Source: Cytophagaceae bacterium
GTDB lineage: Bacteria; Bacteroidota; Bacteroidia; Cytophagales; Spirosomataceae
Direction: 5' to 3'
Assembly: GCA_027491195.1 (NCBI GenBank)
Contig: JAIXWQ010000005.1
Coordinates: 23,711-87,710 of the forward strand
DNA: 64,000 nt
The position numbers and the translations under genes were made by a program. Of this stretch, positions 41,840 to 52,866 are shown one piece after another; the stretch's first letter is position 1, and every line of letters begins with the position of its first letter. The notes beneath the pieces were generated by a model that made no database searches, had not been told where the DNA came from, and saw nothing but the letters and a program-made list of their open reading frames with translations.

Positions 41840-44571
41840 TAAAATAGGCCTAACTGCTCCCCAGTTGGTGGATTTTTGATTTCAAATGGTATATCTTCCT
41901 TCTCCTCTTTCGGTTCTTCTTTTTCTTCTGGGAAATTAACGACAAATTCAGGTTCGTCGTTTGTCACGTTTACCTCCTCTGCTACTTGCTCCTCCTCTGT
42001 TTCTGTTTCGACTGCTGCTTGAACCTCTACTTCTTCAGCTTCAGCTTCAGCTTCTGCCTCGATTGATGTTGCTTTTTCGCTAACTGGAGCCTCTTCTTCC
42101 GTTTCTAAGAAAGTTAGGTCTACTAGTTTCGGATAATTCAACTTACTACCTAATGCCTTCCATCCGCGAACTTCAGCTAAGTCATCGATTGGGATGATTT
42201 CAAGTTCGTTCGTCTTGCCATCTGGTTTGTGCTTAATCTGCACATTAGGGGCGTAATTATCGGTTACGGCAATGAGTTTACTTGCTTTGTGATCTGAGAT
42301 GAACAAGAATTTCTTGTCTAATGAAGTGGTTTCTAAATGGAAACGCTTGATCAAGTGTGTTTTATTCGACCCGTCAAAATAGGCAGCAGAAATAATCGCC
42401 TGAGGCTCAAATTTCTTCAGATACATGATTTCCTCTGCTGGATAGCGATTCGTTAATTCGAAATTCGTTAACTCATAGTTACCAGAAGAGTAGATGGCTA
42501 AAATGCTATCGTTTGGCTCAAAATTGCCAATGTGATCGCCATGTCCATCGCGATTTAAACGACCGATAGTCGGATCATACCAAATATCTACTCCACCTAA
42601 GGTCGAAACACCCGCGGATTTCATAGTAATCTTACGGACTGGGTATTTTGTCAGCATGTTACCTAGTGACTCACGACCTTTGATGGCTAATTTCGCGAAA
42701 TCATAGTCAAATTGCTTGATTTTTGCGGTGCAATTAGCTGTTAAGCTGATTTGGATTACCTCCGCTTCTCCATTCTCATTGGCAGTGAAATAGGTAATCT
42801 TCGATTTTGCGTTATCGCTGCTTACTTTGTATTCGCGATCTCTCGTTACCGAAGTAACTTTGAAGCGTTTTACGTAAGAAGTGCCTGATTTGCCATCTAG
42901 GTAGACTAAATTGTAGACTTTGCGGTCATCGTTCTTTTTAAATACCGAGCAATAGATGATGTCGCGACCCACGAATACCTTCTCTTGAACCTTCGTAACC
43001 ACGCAAGTTCCATTCGAACGGAACACGATGATATCATCGATATCCGAGCAATCCATTACGTATTCGTCTTTCTTTAAGCCATAACCGATGAAACCATCTT
43101 CGCGGTTCACGTATAGCTTTTGATTAGCTGCCGCAACAACGGTAGCTGAGATGGTGTTGAAATTCTTGATTTCTGTACGTCTCTCTCTTCCTTTGCCGTA
43201 TTTAGCTAATAAGTTTTTGAAGTAATCAATCGCGAAGCGTATCAAATTAGCTAAGTGGTCTTCCACTTCAGCTAACTCGTCTAATAAACGCTTCATTAAT
43301 TCGTCTGCCTTGAAGCTGTCGAATTTAGAAATACGCTTGATTCGGATCTCTAATAACTTTAAAATATCCTCTTCCGTAATCTCGCGGTAGAAATCTTTCT
43401 TATAAGGTTCTAGGCCTTTATCAACCGTTTGAATCACTAATTCGAAGGTTTCGCATTCTTCGATATCGCGGTAGATGCGGTTTTCGATAAATATTTTTTC
43501 CAAAGAGCTGAAGAGCACTTTTTCCATCAACTCCCCTTTGCGAATCTCTAATTCTTGGCGTAATAAGTCAACCGTTTGGTTCGTTGATACGCGTAAGATT
43601 TCCTGAACGCCCATGAAATGTGGCTTATCATCGATAATCACACAAGCATTGGGAGAAATAGATACTTCACAATCCGTAAAGGCGTAAAGCGCGTCAATTG
43701 TTACGTCAGGTGAAATACCCGGAGCTAATTGGATTTGAATCTCTACGTCTTTGGCCGTATTATCAATCACCTTCTTAATCTTGATCTTACCCGTATCATT
43801 TGCTTTAATGATCGAATCAATCAAAGAGGTGGTGGTAGTCGTATAAGGAATCTCGGTGATAACAAGTGTCTTCTTATCTAATTCATCGATTTTAGCGCGA
43901 ATACGGATCTTTCCACCCCGTAAACCATCGTTATAATTCGACGCATCCATCATTCCACCTAATAGGAAATCGGGATATAATTCTACTTTCTTGTTATTTA
44001 AAATATCAATCGAAGCCTGAATAATTTCACAGAAATTATGCGGCATAATCTTCGTAGCTAAACCTACAGCGATACCTTCTACGCCTTGCGCTAATAGTAA
44101 AGGGAATTTGATAGGCAAAGTAACCGGTTCGCGCTTACGACCATCGTAAGACATTTGCCATTCTGTGGTCTGGTTGTTGAAAACAACATCATTGGCAAAT
44201 TTCGATAGGCGAACCTCAATATAACGCGCCGCAGCAGCACTATCCCCGGTACGGTTATCTCCCCAGTTACCTTGGCAATCGAATAGCAGGTCTTTTTGGC
44301 CTAAATTAACAATCGCATCATTAATCGATGCATCCCCGTGGGGGTGGTATTGCATCGTTTGTCCGATTACGTTTGCAACCTTGTTGAAACGGCCATCATC
44401 CATTTCCTTCAAAGCATGCAGGATACGACGTTGAACCGGCTTCAAGCCGTCTTCCACGGCTGGTACCGCACGCTCTAAAATAACGTAAGAAGCATATTCT
44501 AAGAACCAATTCTCATACATTCCTGCTACCGCAATCTGATTCTGTAGTGCGCCGTCCGCTGTTTCACTCAT
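41839..44571 (-). CDS. parC: DNA topoisomerase IV subunit A
   Basis: 910 residues. The breakage-reunion domain has LKPVQRRILHALKEMDDG, HPHGDASINDAIVN with S82 at the quinolone-target position, and catalytic tyrosine Y117 in AAARYIEVRLS. The C-terminal part is the Bacteroidota-type beta-pinwheel region without a clear GyrA box, which supports ParC over GyrA, as does parE at 54536. The last 80 or so residues are a very acidic tail with repeated Glu-Ala and Glu-Val. It shares a transcript with the Nudix gene (three-base gap) and the MFS gene. Confidence 0.9.
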   Translation of the reverse strand: MSETADGALQNQIAVAGMYENWFLEYASYVILERAVPAVEDGLKPVQRRILHALKEMDDGRFNKVANVIGQTMQYHPHGDASINDAIVNLGQKDLLFDCQGNWGDNRTGDSAAAARYIEVRLSKFANDVVFNNQTTEWQMSYDGRKREPVTLPIKFPLLLAQGVEGIAVGLATKIMPHNFCEIIQASIDILNNKKVELYPDFLLGGMMDASNYNDGLRGGKIRIRAKIDELDKKTLVITEIPYTTTTTSLIDSIIKANDTGKIKIKKVIDNTAKDVEIQIQLAPGISPDVTIDALYAFTDCEVSISPNACVIIDDKPHFMGVQEILRVSTNQTVDLLRQELEIRKGELMEKVLFSSLEKIFIENRIYRDIEECETFELVIQTVDKGLEPYKKDFYREITEEDILKLLEIRIKRISKFDSFKADELMKRLLDELAEVEDHLANLIRFAIDYFKNLLAKYGKGRERRTEIKNFNTISATVVAAANQKLYVNREDGFIGYGLKKDEYVMDCSDIDDIIVFRSNGTCVVTKVQEKVFVGRDIIYCSVFKKNDDRKVYNLVYLDGKSGTSYVKRFKVTSVTRDREYKVSSDNAKSKITYFTANENGEAEVIQISLTANCTAKIKQFDYDFAKLAIKGRESLGNMLTKYPVRKITMKSAGVSTLGGVDIWYDPTIGRLNRDGHGDHIGNFEPNDSILAIYSSGNYELTNFELTNRYPAEEIMYLKKFEPQAIISAAYFDGSNKTHLIKRFHLETTSLDKKFLFISDHKASKLIAVTDNYAPNVQIKHKPDGKTNELEIIPIDDLAEVRGWKALGSKLNYPKLVDLTFLETEEEAPVSEKATSIEAEAEAEAEEVEVQAAVETETEEEQVAEEVNVTNDEPEFVVNFPEEKEEPKEEKEDIPFEIKNPPTGEQLGLF

Positions 44572-44574
44572 AGT

Positions 44575-45144
44575 TTATTTGCTATTATCTTCCTGGTGGA
44601 AAAGTTGGTACATAATTAAAGCTGTGGCTCCCCAAATCAAATTTCCTTCGTAGCTAAAGGAAGGACTTAGGATCTTTTGTCCATTGTAACTCACTTCATG
44701 AGGAAGTAGGTTAGCTGGATCTTGAAAGAATGACACAGGTATTTCAAAAATACGATTAATTTCTCTTTTATTTAAATCGTAGCTCAGCTTTTTATTGATG
44801 CGCACAGAAAAGGCGGTAATCCAATAATTGGAGACGTTTATCCAATGTTCTGTCACATAGTTGAGCGAAGCGGAATCGATCTCTACTCCTATTTCTTCCC
44901 AAACTTCCCGTGCAGCTGTCTCCCGTAAATCGGTATCCGTTGGATCCATCTTTCCACCTGGGAAAGCCATTTGGCCACTGTGATGTCCGTCGTATTGATT
45001 CCGTTCTATGATGATAAGTTTAGGCTCTTCGTCGAGATCTTCTAAAATTATCGCAACAACTGCGGCAGGTTTCGCCTGTTCTTTTATTTCAGGTCGATTC
45101 AAGACTTCTTGCTGTAAGTGTTTGAAATGGGCGAAATCCAGCAT
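44575..45144 (-). CDS. Nudix hydrolase, CoA pyrophosphatase type
   Basis: 189 residues. Start chosen at MLDFAHFKHLQQEV, one base after the upstream gene's stop; 14 more codons could be read but only inside that gene. The CoA-specific motif HHSGQMAFPGGKMDPTD precedes the Nudix box with REVWEEIGVE. Such enzymes cleave CoA or its oxidised forms to 3',5'-ADP and phosphopantetheine. It sits between the FAD dehydrogenase and parC genes on the same strand. Confidence 0.87.
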   Translation of the reverse strand: MLDFAHFKHLQQEVLNRPEIKEQAKPAAVVAIILEDLDEEPKLIIIERNQYDGHHSGQMAFPGGKMDPTDTDLRETAAREVWEEIGVEIDSASLNYVTEHWINVSNYWITAFSVRINKKLSYDLNKREINRIFEIPVSFFQDPANLLPHEVSYNGQKILSPSFSYEGNLIWGATALIMYQLFHQEDNSK

Positions 45145-45145
45145 G

Positions 45146-46705
45146 TTAGAATGAATTAGCAATGGCTTCCGCACATCGAATACCATCTAAGGCGGCTGAC
45201 ATGATTCCTCCGGCATACCCTCCACCTTCTCCACAAGGATACAAGCCCTTGATCTGTGGATGCTCTAGGCTTTCTTTATCACGCGGTATTTTAACCGGTG
45301 ATGAGGTACGGCTCTCTAAACCTATGATTTGGCCTAAATTCGAGGAGAAACCAGGGATTTTTTTGTTGAAATCTTGAAAACCTTGAGCTAAGGGTGCTGA
45401 AATATAATCAGGTAAGAATTCGCGCATTTCGCCTGGCTCTAAGCCTGGCACATAAGAGGTCGGATGAGCGGATTTACTAGCTTTGCCTTGTATAAAATCG
45501 AGGGTATATTGGGAGATGGCTTTTTGTGACCCTCCTACTAAAGTTCCAGCTTTTTGCTCGATCTCTTCCTGCATTTGCATACCTGCCAAAGCTCCGAATT
45601 CCTTGTATCTCGCTAAATCCTGCTCTACTATGCTCACTACAATTCCTGAATTAGCATACTTAGAATCACGTCTGGATGGCGACATTCCATTCACTACCAC
45701 TTGGTTAGGTGAAGTGGCAGACGGGACAATAAAGCCGCCTGGACACATACAAAAGGAGAAAACTCCCCGTTGAATGCCTTCGAAATTACTTTGGGTGACG
45801 AGACTAAAACTGGCTGGCGGTAAATATTCAGGGCGTTGTTTTACTTTATATTGAGCTTGATCGATGAATGATTGCTGGTGTTCAATTCTGACCCCTATGG
45901 CGAAAGGTTTAGCTTCGATGGCCACTCCTTTGTCTTGTAATAATTGGAAAATATCTCGAGCAGAGTGTCCAGTGGCTAATAGTAATCGATCAGCTTGAAA
46001 TTCTGCCTCATTCTGGCAGATTACGCCTTTAATTGATTTGTTTTCAATAATGAAATCTATGACACGGTGATTAAAATGAACCTCACCGCCTGCAGCAATC
46101 ACTGCGTCACGCATCGATGCGATAATTCCCGGTAATTTATTTGTACCGATGTGTGGATGAGCTTCAAATAAGATGTCGCTATTCGCACCATGGGCCACAA
46201 AGGTTTCTAAAACCCCTTTGATATCGCCTCTCTTCGTACTTCTGGTATAAAGTTTACCATCGGAATAAGTTCCTGCTCCACCCTCACCAAAGCAATAATT
46301 GGAATCAGGATCCACTAAATTGAAGCGGTTAATGGCTGCCAGATCTCTCCTCCGTTCTCTGACGTCTTTACCTCGTTCGATGACGATGGGTTTAATTCCT
46401 TTCTTTACAAAGTCAATGGCTGCAAATAATCCTGCCGGTCCTGAACCGATGATCAATACTTTTTTTGCTGATTTGGATAAGGAGGGTAATTGTGCAGAAA
46501 GACTAAAATCGTAGTCTTTTTCGTAGAAACCAATACGAAGGTTTACTTTGATTTGTCTGCTTCTTGCATCGATTGACCTCTTTTCAATACGGTATTTCGT
46601 TGTTTCTAAAAACGCCGCACCCATTTCAGCTGTCAGAAATTCAGCTAGTTTTTCAGGCGAATGGGCAATTTCTGGGCTAAGAACGAAATCTCTTTGGTCA
46701 ATCAT
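45146..46705 (-). CDS. FAD-dependent dehydrogenase (COG2509 type)
   Basis: 519 residues. After a small N-terminal alpha/beta part (about 1-85) comes the FAD-binding Rossmann motif [45 protein letters not shown] and [13 protein letters not shown]. The C-terminal [20 protein letters not shown] closes the FAD site. This conserved family is widespread but uncharacterised; it belongs to the BaiN/HI0933-like flavoproteins. First gene of its operon, with a clear -7 motif 14 bases upstream. Confidence 0.85.
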   Translation of the reverse strand: MIDQRDFVLSPEIAHSPEKLAEFLTAEMGAAFLETTKYRIEKRSIDARSRQIKVNLRIGFYEKDYDFSLSAQLPSLSKSAKKVLIIGSGPAGLFAAIDFVKKGIKPIVIERGKDVRERRRDLAAINRFNLVDPDSNYCFGEGGAGTYSDGKLYTRSTKRGDIKGVLETFVAHGANSDILFEAHPHIGTNKLPGIIASMRDAVIAAGGEVHFNHRVIDFIIENKSIKGVICQNEAEFQADRLLLATGHSARDIFQLLQDKGVAIEAKPFAIGVRIEHQQSFIDQAQYKVKQRPEYLPPASFSLVTQSNFEGIQRGVFSFCMCPGGFIVPSATSPNQVVVNGMSPSRRDSKYANSGIVVSIVEQDLARYKEFGALAGMQMQEEIEQKAGTLVGGSQKAISQYTLDFIQGKASKSAHPTSYVPGLEPGEMREFLPDYISAPLAQGFQDFNKKIPGFSSNLGQIIGLESRTSSPVKIPRDKESLEHPQIKGLYPCGEGGGYAGGIMSAALDGIRCAEAIANSF

Positions 46706-46719
46706 ACAAGTATTTTGTG

Positions 46720-46727
46720 CAAATTTA
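46720..46727 (-). promoter_or_regulatory. Promoter -7 element of the FAD dehydrogenase-parC operon
   Basis: Minus-strand TAAATTTG matches TAnnTTTG exactly, 14 bases before the ATG at 46705, in the 45-base divergent gap. Confidence 0.5.
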
Positions 46728-46750
46728 CGAATCTATTTTTACTATTTCGG

Positions 46751-48670
46751 ATGAATAAGCTCGGCTCAGAAGTTTCCCCCTATTTATTGCAACATAAAAA
46801 CAACCCAGTTCATTGGGAACCTTGGGGTCCTGAGGCTTTAGAGCGCGCTAAAAACGAGGATAAGCCCATTTTAGTCAGTATTGGGTATGCCGCTTGTCAT
46901 TGGTGTCATGTGATGGAGCATGAATCTTTTGAAAATGAGGAGGTTGCTTCTATTATGAACACGTATTTTGTCAATATAAAGGTAGACCGAGAAGAACGCC
47001 CAGATGTGGATATGGTGTATATGGAGGCATTGCATCAGATGGGATTAAATGGTGGATGGCCTTTAAATGTATTTTTAATGCCAGACCAAAAACCTTTTTA
47101 TGGTGGCACCTATTTTAAACGAGCTAATTGGATTCAACTATTGCATTCGATTCATAATGCCTTCAAGAATAACCGAGATGAATTAACTAAATCTGCTGAT
47201 GGATTTGCCGATAGCCTTTCTGAGAACGCCTCTTTCTTTGCTCAAACAGATTTGAATGAGGTTTCACTCGTCATTCCAGCTGCAGTCAATAAAATTAAGA
47301 CTGCGTTGGATCCTATATTCGGTGGTATTAACAAAGCGCCTAAATTTCCTCTACCCTCTTTAATTCAGTTTTTATATACGCTTCCAGCTAGTCTTTCCGT
47401 AGAATTAGGAGTGCCTGTTTTAGCCCAAACTTGGTTAGAAAAGATGGCACAAGGGGGTATTTATGATGCAGTAGGCGGAGGTTTTTCGCGCTATTCAGTT
47501 GATTCAGAGTGGTTTTGCCCTCATTTTGAAAAGATGCTTTATGATAATGCGCAATTGCTTTCTGCCTATACAAAAGCCTATAAAAGAGAGCGAAATCCAC
47601 TGTACCAAGAGGTGGTATTTGATACGATTGAGTTTTTGAAACGGGAATTATTGTCGCCTAAAGGACTTTATTATTCTTCATTAGATGCTGATTCAGAAGG
47701 TGTAGAAGGTTTATTTTATACTTGGACTTACGAGGAATTAGCTGCATTAAATAATGAAGAGTTTTTGAAGACATATGCTATCTCTAAACACGGCAATTGG
47801 GAAGAAGGTCGTAACATTTTATTTAAAGCGAGTCCGGTTTTGAATGCGTATTTCAAGAAAGAGATGGCGCAATTAATGGATTGGAGAAAATTAAGAGTAC
47901 GTCCTGGAACGGATACAAAAGAGATACTAGTTTGGAATGCGCAGTTAGTGAGTGCTTTTTTAGAGGTTTATCAAGTATTTGGTCGGCCTGAGGATCTAAG
48001 CTCAGCTATAGTGTTATTAAATGCAATTGAAGTAGAATTTAAGTCTGGTTCTATTTGGCTTCACCAAGCCTCCTATGCGAAAGAACCGATTTATGCCTTT
48101 TTGGATGATTTATCCGCTTTATCTCTAGCCTACATTCAAATCTATCTTCAATTAAAGGATTCCACCTATTTAGCGAAGGCGGAAGCTATTTTAGTGCAAA
48201 TTCAACAAGATTTTAGCCATAAAGAATTGGCGCTTTACGCCTATCGTTCGAAGAAAGCTGATTTTTTAATCGCAGAAAAAGTAGAGGTCATGGATTCGGT
48301 GATGCCTTCTTCTAATTCGATGTTATGTGAATCCTTTTTGTGGATGGGAATTTTAAGCAATAAGGCAGAATTTACGGTGGAAGGCCGTGAAATGTTATCC
48401 CAAATCTTAGATAGAGCCATCGCTCATCCCGCCTATTTTGCCAATTGGTTACGCGTCTATTCGGATTGGGTGGAACATCCGAAAGCTCTGCTGAAATATG
48501 GGGGTGCCGCTGATAGTTTAGCCGAATTTGACTGGTGTATTGATAAAGATCAGCTCGTTTTTATTCCATACGAAGGTATGGAGGGCTATTTATTGTGTAT
48601 CGGCGATTATTGCTTCTCCCCTGTTAAATCTTTGGAAGAAGTAGATAAACAATTAGCTACACTTATTTAA
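46751..48670 (+). CDS. Thioredoxin-fold protein of the YyaL/SSP411 family
   Basis: 639 residues. Start chosen at [20 protein letters not shown], the family N-terminus; 30 upstream codons would run into the divergent gene. The N-terminal thioredoxin-like domain has CHWC in [15 protein letters not shown] and [10 protein letters not shown]. The rest is an (alpha/alpha)6-type domain with [23 protein letters not shown] and [11 protein letters not shown]. The family is conserved from bacteria to mammals (spermatogenesis-associated protein 20), with no settled function. The 3' end overlaps ruvC by eight bases. Confidence 0.87.
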   Translation: MNKLGSEVSPYLLQHKNNPVHWEPWGPEALERAKNEDKPILVSIGYAACHWCHVMEHESFENEEVASIMNTYFVNIKVDREERPDVDMVYMEALHQMGLNGGWPLNVFLMPDQKPFYGGTYFKRANWIQLLHSIHNAFKNNRDELTKSADGFADSLSENASFFAQTDLNEVSLVIPAAVNKIKTALDPIFGGINKAPKFPLPSLIQFLYTLPASLSVELGVPVLAQTWLEKMAQGGIYDAVGGGFSRYSVDSEWFCPHFEKMLYDNAQLLSAYTKAYKRERNPLYQEVVFDTIEFLKRELLSPKGLYYSSLDADSEGVEGLFYTWTYEELAALNNEEFLKTYAISKHGNWEEGRNILFKASPVLNAYFKKEMAQLMDWRKLRVRPGTDTKEILVWNAQLVSAFLEVYQVFGRPEDLSSAIVLLNAIEVEFKSGSIWLHQASYAKEPIYAFLDDLSALSLAYIQIYLQLKDSTYLAKAEAILVQIQQDFSHKELALYAYRSKKADFLIAEKVEVMDSVMPSSNSMLCESFLWMGILSNKAEFTVEGREMLSQILDRAIAHPAYFANWLRVYSDWVEHPKALLKYGGAADSLAEFDWCIDKDQLVFIPYEGMEGYLLCIGDYCFSPVKSLEEVDKQLATLI

Positions 48671-49238
48671 TTCGATCTGGATTCTCTGTAACAAAGGCTC
48701 CCCAGCCCTTCTTTGTCCCCTTGATCGTGGAGCTAATGTTTTTGTTGTGGAAATGATGGCAGATGGCAATACCGAGCGCATCGGTTGCATCGTGTAATTT
48801 GGCATCTAATTTAATATTGCCAATAATTTCGACCATTTTAGCTACTTGTTCCTTCGAAGCATTCCCATTTCCGGTAACCGATTGTTTGATTTTTTTAGGT
48901 TCGTATTCGGCTATGGGTATTGATTTGGAAAAGGCCAAAGACATCACCATCCCTTGAACACGACCTAATTTGAGCATTGACTGCACATTTTTGCCAAAGA
49001 AAGGCGATTCAATTGCTATCTCATCTGGCAAAAACTCTTCAATGATTCCCAGAACACGCTCGTGAATCTTCAAAAATTTAGCTCCCTGAGTCGTGTATTT
49101 GGTCAAGTTTAATACGCCATATTGTAATATGGTGACCTTGTCTTGATTAATGCGCAATAAACCATAACCTAAGAATCGCGTCCCTGGGTCGATGCCTAAG
49201 ATTATTTTTTCTGAAGTGGAAGTGTTAATTTGCGTCAT
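48663..49238 (-). CDS. ruvC: Crossover junction endodeoxyribonuclease RuvC
   Basis: 191 residues. Holliday-junction resolvase of the RNase H fold: first catalytic Asp in [14 protein letters not shown] (D17), Glu in [10 protein letters not shown], and the closing [29 protein letters not shown] is a conserved DNA-contact loop. It is about 20 residues longer than many RuvC proteins at the C-terminus. The ruvA and ruvB genes are not adjacent. Confidence 0.94.
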   Translation of the reverse strand: MTQINTSTSEKIILGIDPGTRFLGYGLLRINQDKVTILQYGVLNLTKYTTQGAKFLKIHERVLGIIEEFLPDEIAIESPFFGKNVQSMLKLGRVQGMVMSLAFSKSIPIAEYEPKKIKQSVTGNGNASKEQVAKMVEIIGNIKLDAKLHDATDALGIAICHHFHNKNISSTIKGTKKGWGAFVTENPDRIK

Positions 49239-49249
49239 TAAATCAGCTC

Positions 49250-49861
49250 ATGTTTATTCATCAAATTCCGACGTTCATTCCTTCTCTTTTTCCCCGTTTT
49301 ACGTGGTCAAAGGACTCTGAACGTCAGATCTATTTAACCTTTGATGATGGACCAACTCCTGAAATTACGGATTTTGTATTAGAATGCTTAGCAGAATACC
49401 ATGCGAAAGCTACTTTTTTCTGTATTGGCAAGAACGCAGCTTCGCATCCTACCATCATGGATCGAATTAAATCGGAAGGCCATAGCATTGGAAATCACAC
49501 GATGAACCATCTAAATGCCTGGTCTGTCGATTTTAACGCCTATCTAGCAGACGTTGAAGCTTGTGATGTAGTTTTCCAAAAACAAGGCATCCAATCTATC
49601 GGTTTCCGTCCCCCTTATGGCCGAATCACTAGAAAAATGTATAAAGACATTCCAAACATCGTTTTATGGTCTGTCTTAACAGGTGATTATAATGCCTCAT
49701 TGAACTCTGAAGCTATACTTCAATCTGTATTACCCCTTTTAAAACCTGGAGCCATTGTTGTATTTCATGACAGTGTAAAAGCCGCTCCGCATTTGAAAGC
49801 CATTTTACCTGCTATTTTAGCGCATTGTAATCTACATAATTTATCCTGTTCCGCCTTATGA
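49250..49861 (+). CDS. Polysaccharide deacetylase (NodB homology domain)
   Basis: 203 residues with almost the whole protein being one NodB domain. YLTFDDGPTPEIT has the catalytic and metal aspartates (D32, D33), HSIGNHTMNH the metal histidines, and FRPPYGRIT and VFHDSVKA the remaining conserved motifs. It probably removes N-acetyl or O-acetyl groups from a cell-surface or peptidoglycan sugar. No clear signal peptide, although the N-terminus is mildly hydrophobic. It overlaps tatD by four bases and is 11 bases from the divergent ruvC. Confidence 0.88.
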   Translation: MFIHQIPTFIPSLFPRFTWSKDSERQIYLTFDDGPTPEITDFVLECLAEYHAKATFFCIGKNAASHPTIMDRIKSEGHSIGNHTMNHLNAWSVDFNAYLADVEACDVVFQKQGIQSIGFRPPYGRITRKMYKDIPNIVLWSVLTGDYNASLNSEAILQSVLPLLKPGAIVVFHDSVKAAPHLKAILPAILAHCNLHNLSCSAL

Positions 49862-50628
49862 TTGATACCCACGCTCATCTTTATGATGTTCACTTTCAGG
49901 AAGATATGCCTTTTCACATAAAGGAAATTCAAGAGTCAGGTGTAACTGAGGTTTGGTTGCCCAATTGCGATTTGGAATCATGGACTGACTTAAAGAAATT
50001 AAGTGCCGCCTATCCTGATTTTGTACTCCCAATGATCGGATTGCATCCTACTTATGTTAAAGAAAATTACCTAGCTGAATTAGCTGCATTGAAATCAGAG
50101 TTGGAGCAAACGAAAGTGGTAGCTATCGGAGAAATAGGTCTCGATTATTATTGGGATACAACCTTCGCTAATGAACAAATGGATGCTTTAAAACAGCAAT
50201 GTCACTGGGCTTTAGAAAAAGGGCTTTGGGTAGATATTCATTGTCGTAAAGCTTATGCAGACTTGATAAAGACTTTTAAATTACCTGAATTCAAGGAATT
50301 AAGAGGTATTATTCATTGCTTTTCTGGCGATGCTAGAGAAGCAAAGGTTTTAACTGATTTAGGCTTTTTATTAGGGATAGGTGGTGTAATTACCTACAAG
50401 AATACGACGTTATTTCAAGATATTAAAGATATACCTCTAAGCCATATCGTCTTAGAAACAGATGCTCCTTATTTAAGTCCGGTGCCATTTAGAGGAAAAC
50501 CTAATTCTCCTAAAAATATCCCCCTCATAGCACAAAGATTAGCAGATTTGTTCGAAATCCCTTTAACAGAATTGGTTCAACAAACGAATCAAAATGCGAA
50601 TAAGTTAAAGGCTACCTCAGGTTATTAA
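49858..50628 (+). CDS. tatD: TatD family metal-dependent hydrolase
   Basis: 256 residues. MIDTHAHLYDVHF gives the HxH site, AIGEIGLDYYWD the Glu, DIHCRKAY and IIHCFSGDAREAK the histidines, and LETDAPYLSP the catalytic Asp. TatD proteins are 3'-5' DNA exonucleases involved in repair and apoptosis-like DNA clearance. The 3' end overlaps the convergent ABC ATPase gene by 17 bases. Confidence 0.93.
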   Translation: MIDTHAHLYDVHFQEDMPFHIKEIQESGVTEVWLPNCDLESWTDLKKLSAAYPDFVLPMIGLHPTYVKENYLAELAALKSELEQTKVVAIGEIGLDYYWDTTFANEQMDALKQQCHWALEKGLWVDIHCRKAYADLIKTFKLPEFKELRGIIHCFSGDAREAKVLTDLGFLLGIGGVITYKNTTLFQDIKDIPLSHIVLETDAPYLSPVPFRGKPNSPKNIPLIAQRLADLFEIPLTELVQQTNQNANKLKATSGY

Positions 50629-51367
50629 TCAAACCTTTCATTTGATCATCCCAAGATAGGATCGCTTGTTTTAATCGGATAACGACAGCGTTAGGTGAGG
50701 TTTTAAATTTGTCCCAAGATCCTTGGAAGACTAATTTCCCTTTTTCCATGATACCTACGCTTTGGCTTAATTGAAGTATATCGGTCAAATCATGGCTAAT
50801 CAGTACACATGGAATGGCTCTCTCTGCGACCACAGAAGCAATAATTTGAGAAAATTCTAGTTTTTGTTCGGTATCTAATTGACTAAATGGCTCATCGAGA
50901 ACTAAGTAAGAAATAGGCTGACTGATGGCCTCTAATAAGGCCAGTTTTTGCCGTTCTCCACCCGATAAAGAAGCTACTTTGGTGTCTTTTTGTTTAATTA
51001 AATAGAACTGCTTTAAGTACTTTGTAATGATAGTATCTTGTTGATTATTAGGCAGGTACTGGAACAATACTTGCGCATAATTGTAGACAGTATGATGCGG
51101 TTTTAGATGTAAGGTTTGAGGAACATATCCCGCCTGTTTGAATTGGGGTATCAAACGGTCTAAACCATCATTTAATTCTTTGGAATTGATTTTTATGGAG
51201 TATTCCGAGTCGATATTTAAACCGACCAATAGTTTCGCAATGGTACTTTTACCTGAACCACTTTTACCGATTAATGCGTAGATTTCACCTGATTTTACCT
51301 TTATTTGAATATTGGATAAAGCAAAATGACTAGTAACTTGGTGTTTCTTTATGCCGATTGTTAACAT
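50612..51367 (-). CDS. ABC transporter ATP-binding protein
   Basis: 251 residues of a single ATPase domain. Walker A is LIGKSGSGKSTIAKLL, Q-loop in AGYVPQTLHLK, signature SLSGGERQKLALLEA, Walker B YLVLDEPFSQLD and the switch histidine in VLISHDLTD. No permease gene is adjacent; the MacB-like permease at 53048-54286 is on the same strand but separated by a plus-strand kinase and a tRNA. Transported substrate unknown. Confidence 0.85.
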   Translation of the reverse strand: MLTIGIKKHQVTSHFALSNIQIKVKSGEIYALIGKSGSGKSTIAKLLVGLNIDSEYSIKINSKELNDGLDRLIPQFKQAGYVPQTLHLKPHHTVYNYAQVLFQYLPNNQQDTIITKYLKQFYLIKQKDTKVASLSGGERQKLALLEAISQPISYLVLDEPFSQLDTEQKLEFSQIIASVVAERAIPCVLISHDLTDILQLSQSVGIMEKGKLVFQGSWDKFKTSPNAVVIRLKQAILSWDDQMKGLINNLR

Positions 51368-51381
51368 TAAACCTATTTAAA

Positions 51382-52857
51382 ATGATTCTGTGCGGAATTG
51401 ATGTGGGAACTTCTTCCATTAAAGTTAGTATTGTTGATGCTGCAAACCAACATTTAATTTATTCATGCTCATTTCCTGAGATTGAAAATGAGATATCTTC
51501 CCCTCAGCCCGGATTTGCGGAGCAAGACCCAGAACATTGGTGGTATTGCGTTAAACAAGGTATTTTAAAAGCGAATTCGACAGGATTATACGATCCTAAA
51601 GGAATAGGTGCCATCGGTATTTCCTATCAAATGCATGGCCTCGTAGTGGTTGATAAGGAGGCCAACGTATTGCGTCCATCGATTATTTGGTGTGATTCTA
51701 GAGCAACTCCCTATGGAGAAAATGCGTATGCAGGTCTTGGAGAATCATTTTGCCAAACACATTACCTCAATTCCCCTGGAAATTTCACCGCAGCCAAGTT
51801 AGCTTGGGTGAAGGAAAATCAACCGGAAGTTTTCCAGAAGGTAGCACACGTATTATTACCTGGAGACTTTATCGCAGGTAGATTCACTTCCCAATTTACT
51901 ACTACGGCTTCTGCCCTTTCCGAAGGGATTTTATGGGACTTTAAAGAGAACCATCCTGCTAAAGATTTGATGCAGTTTTATGGATTTCCTTCCGAAATAT
52001 TCCCACCGGTTCAAGATTTGTTCTCTGATCACGGCACGGTCACATCAATGGTAGCGGCTGAATTAGGATTGAATACAAATGTCAAGGTTACTTATAAAGC
52101 CGGTGATCAACCGAATAATGCCTATTCATTAGGCGTTTTACATCCTGGTGATATTGCGACCACGGCAGGTACGTCTGGTGTGGTGTATGGTATCTCGGAT
52201 GAATTAAAATTCGATAAGGAGAATCGGGTTAATTCTTTCGCTCACGTGAATCACAGCGCATCAAAAGCGAGTATTGGTGTTTTAATGTGCATTAATGGAA
52301 CGGGTATTTTAAACCGTTGGGTGAAGCAGAATTTCTTCCCGACTATGTCCTATGCCCAAATGAATGAGCAGGGTGCAAAAGCAGCTATTGGTTCTGGCGG
52401 ATTGGTATGTATGCCTTTTGGAAATGGTGCTGAGCGTATTTTCCAAAATAAAACCATCGGAGGTAGTTTCGTTCACCTTGACTTTAATCGCCATCAGTCT
52501 GCTGAGATTATTCGTGCAGCACAAGAAGGTATTGCCTTCTCCATGGTTTATGGGATTGAATTATTAGGTAATGTGGGTGTTCGACCTAAAAAATTAAAAG
52601 CAGGTTTAGCGAATATGTATTTGAGTGATTTGTTTACTCAAGCCATCGTCAATTCCTCTGGAGCTTCGGTTGAGTTATTAGAATCAGATGGATCGTTTGG
52701 CGCTGCATTAGGAGCGGGTGCTGGTGTAGGTTATTATGCAAATGAAGATGAAGCAGTAGCTAATATTAAACTGTTAAAAACAATCGAACCTTCGGCTGCA
52801 TTAAAAGGGGAATACGAAGAGGCTTACGGGATTTGGAAAAATAACCTAGCCCATTAG
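51382..52857 (+). CDS. FGGY family carbohydrate kinase, probable xylulokinase
   Basis: 491 residues. Start chosen at MILCGIDVGTSSIKVSIVD; a TTG eight codons upstream is also in frame. The FGGY_N domain shows GISYQMHGLVVVD, typical of xylulokinases, and the FGGY_C domain has YKAGDQPNNAYSLG, IATTAGTSGVVYG and the adenine-binding AALGAGAGVGYY. It would make xylulose-5-phosphate, which rpe (35598) can interconvert. No xylose isomerase gene is seen next to it in the window; ribulokinase or another pentulokinase specificity is possible. Confidence 0.82.
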   Translation: MILCGIDVGTSSIKVSIVDAANQHLIYSCSFPEIENEISSPQPGFAEQDPEHWWYCVKQGILKANSTGLYDPKGIGAIGISYQMHGLVVVDKEANVLRPSIIWCDSRATPYGENAYAGLGESFCQTHYLNSPGNFTAAKLAWVKENQPEVFQKVAHVLLPGDFIAGRFTSQFTTTASALSEGILWDFKENHPAKDLMQFYGFPSEIFPPVQDLFSDHGTVTSMVAAELGLNTNVKVTYKAGDQPNNAYSLGVLHPGDIATTAGTSGVVYGISDELKFDKENRVNSFAHVNHSASKASIGVLMCINGTGILNRWVKQNFFPTMSYAQMNEQGAKAAIGSGGLVCMPFGNGAERIFQNKTIGGSFVHLDFNRHQSAEIIRAAQEGIAFSMVYGIELLGNVGVRPKKLKAGLANMYLSDLFTQAIVNSSGASVELLESDGSFGAALGAGAGVGYYANEDEAVANIKLLKTIEPSAALKGEYEEAYGIWKNNLAH

Positions 52858-52866
52858 AAATGGTAA

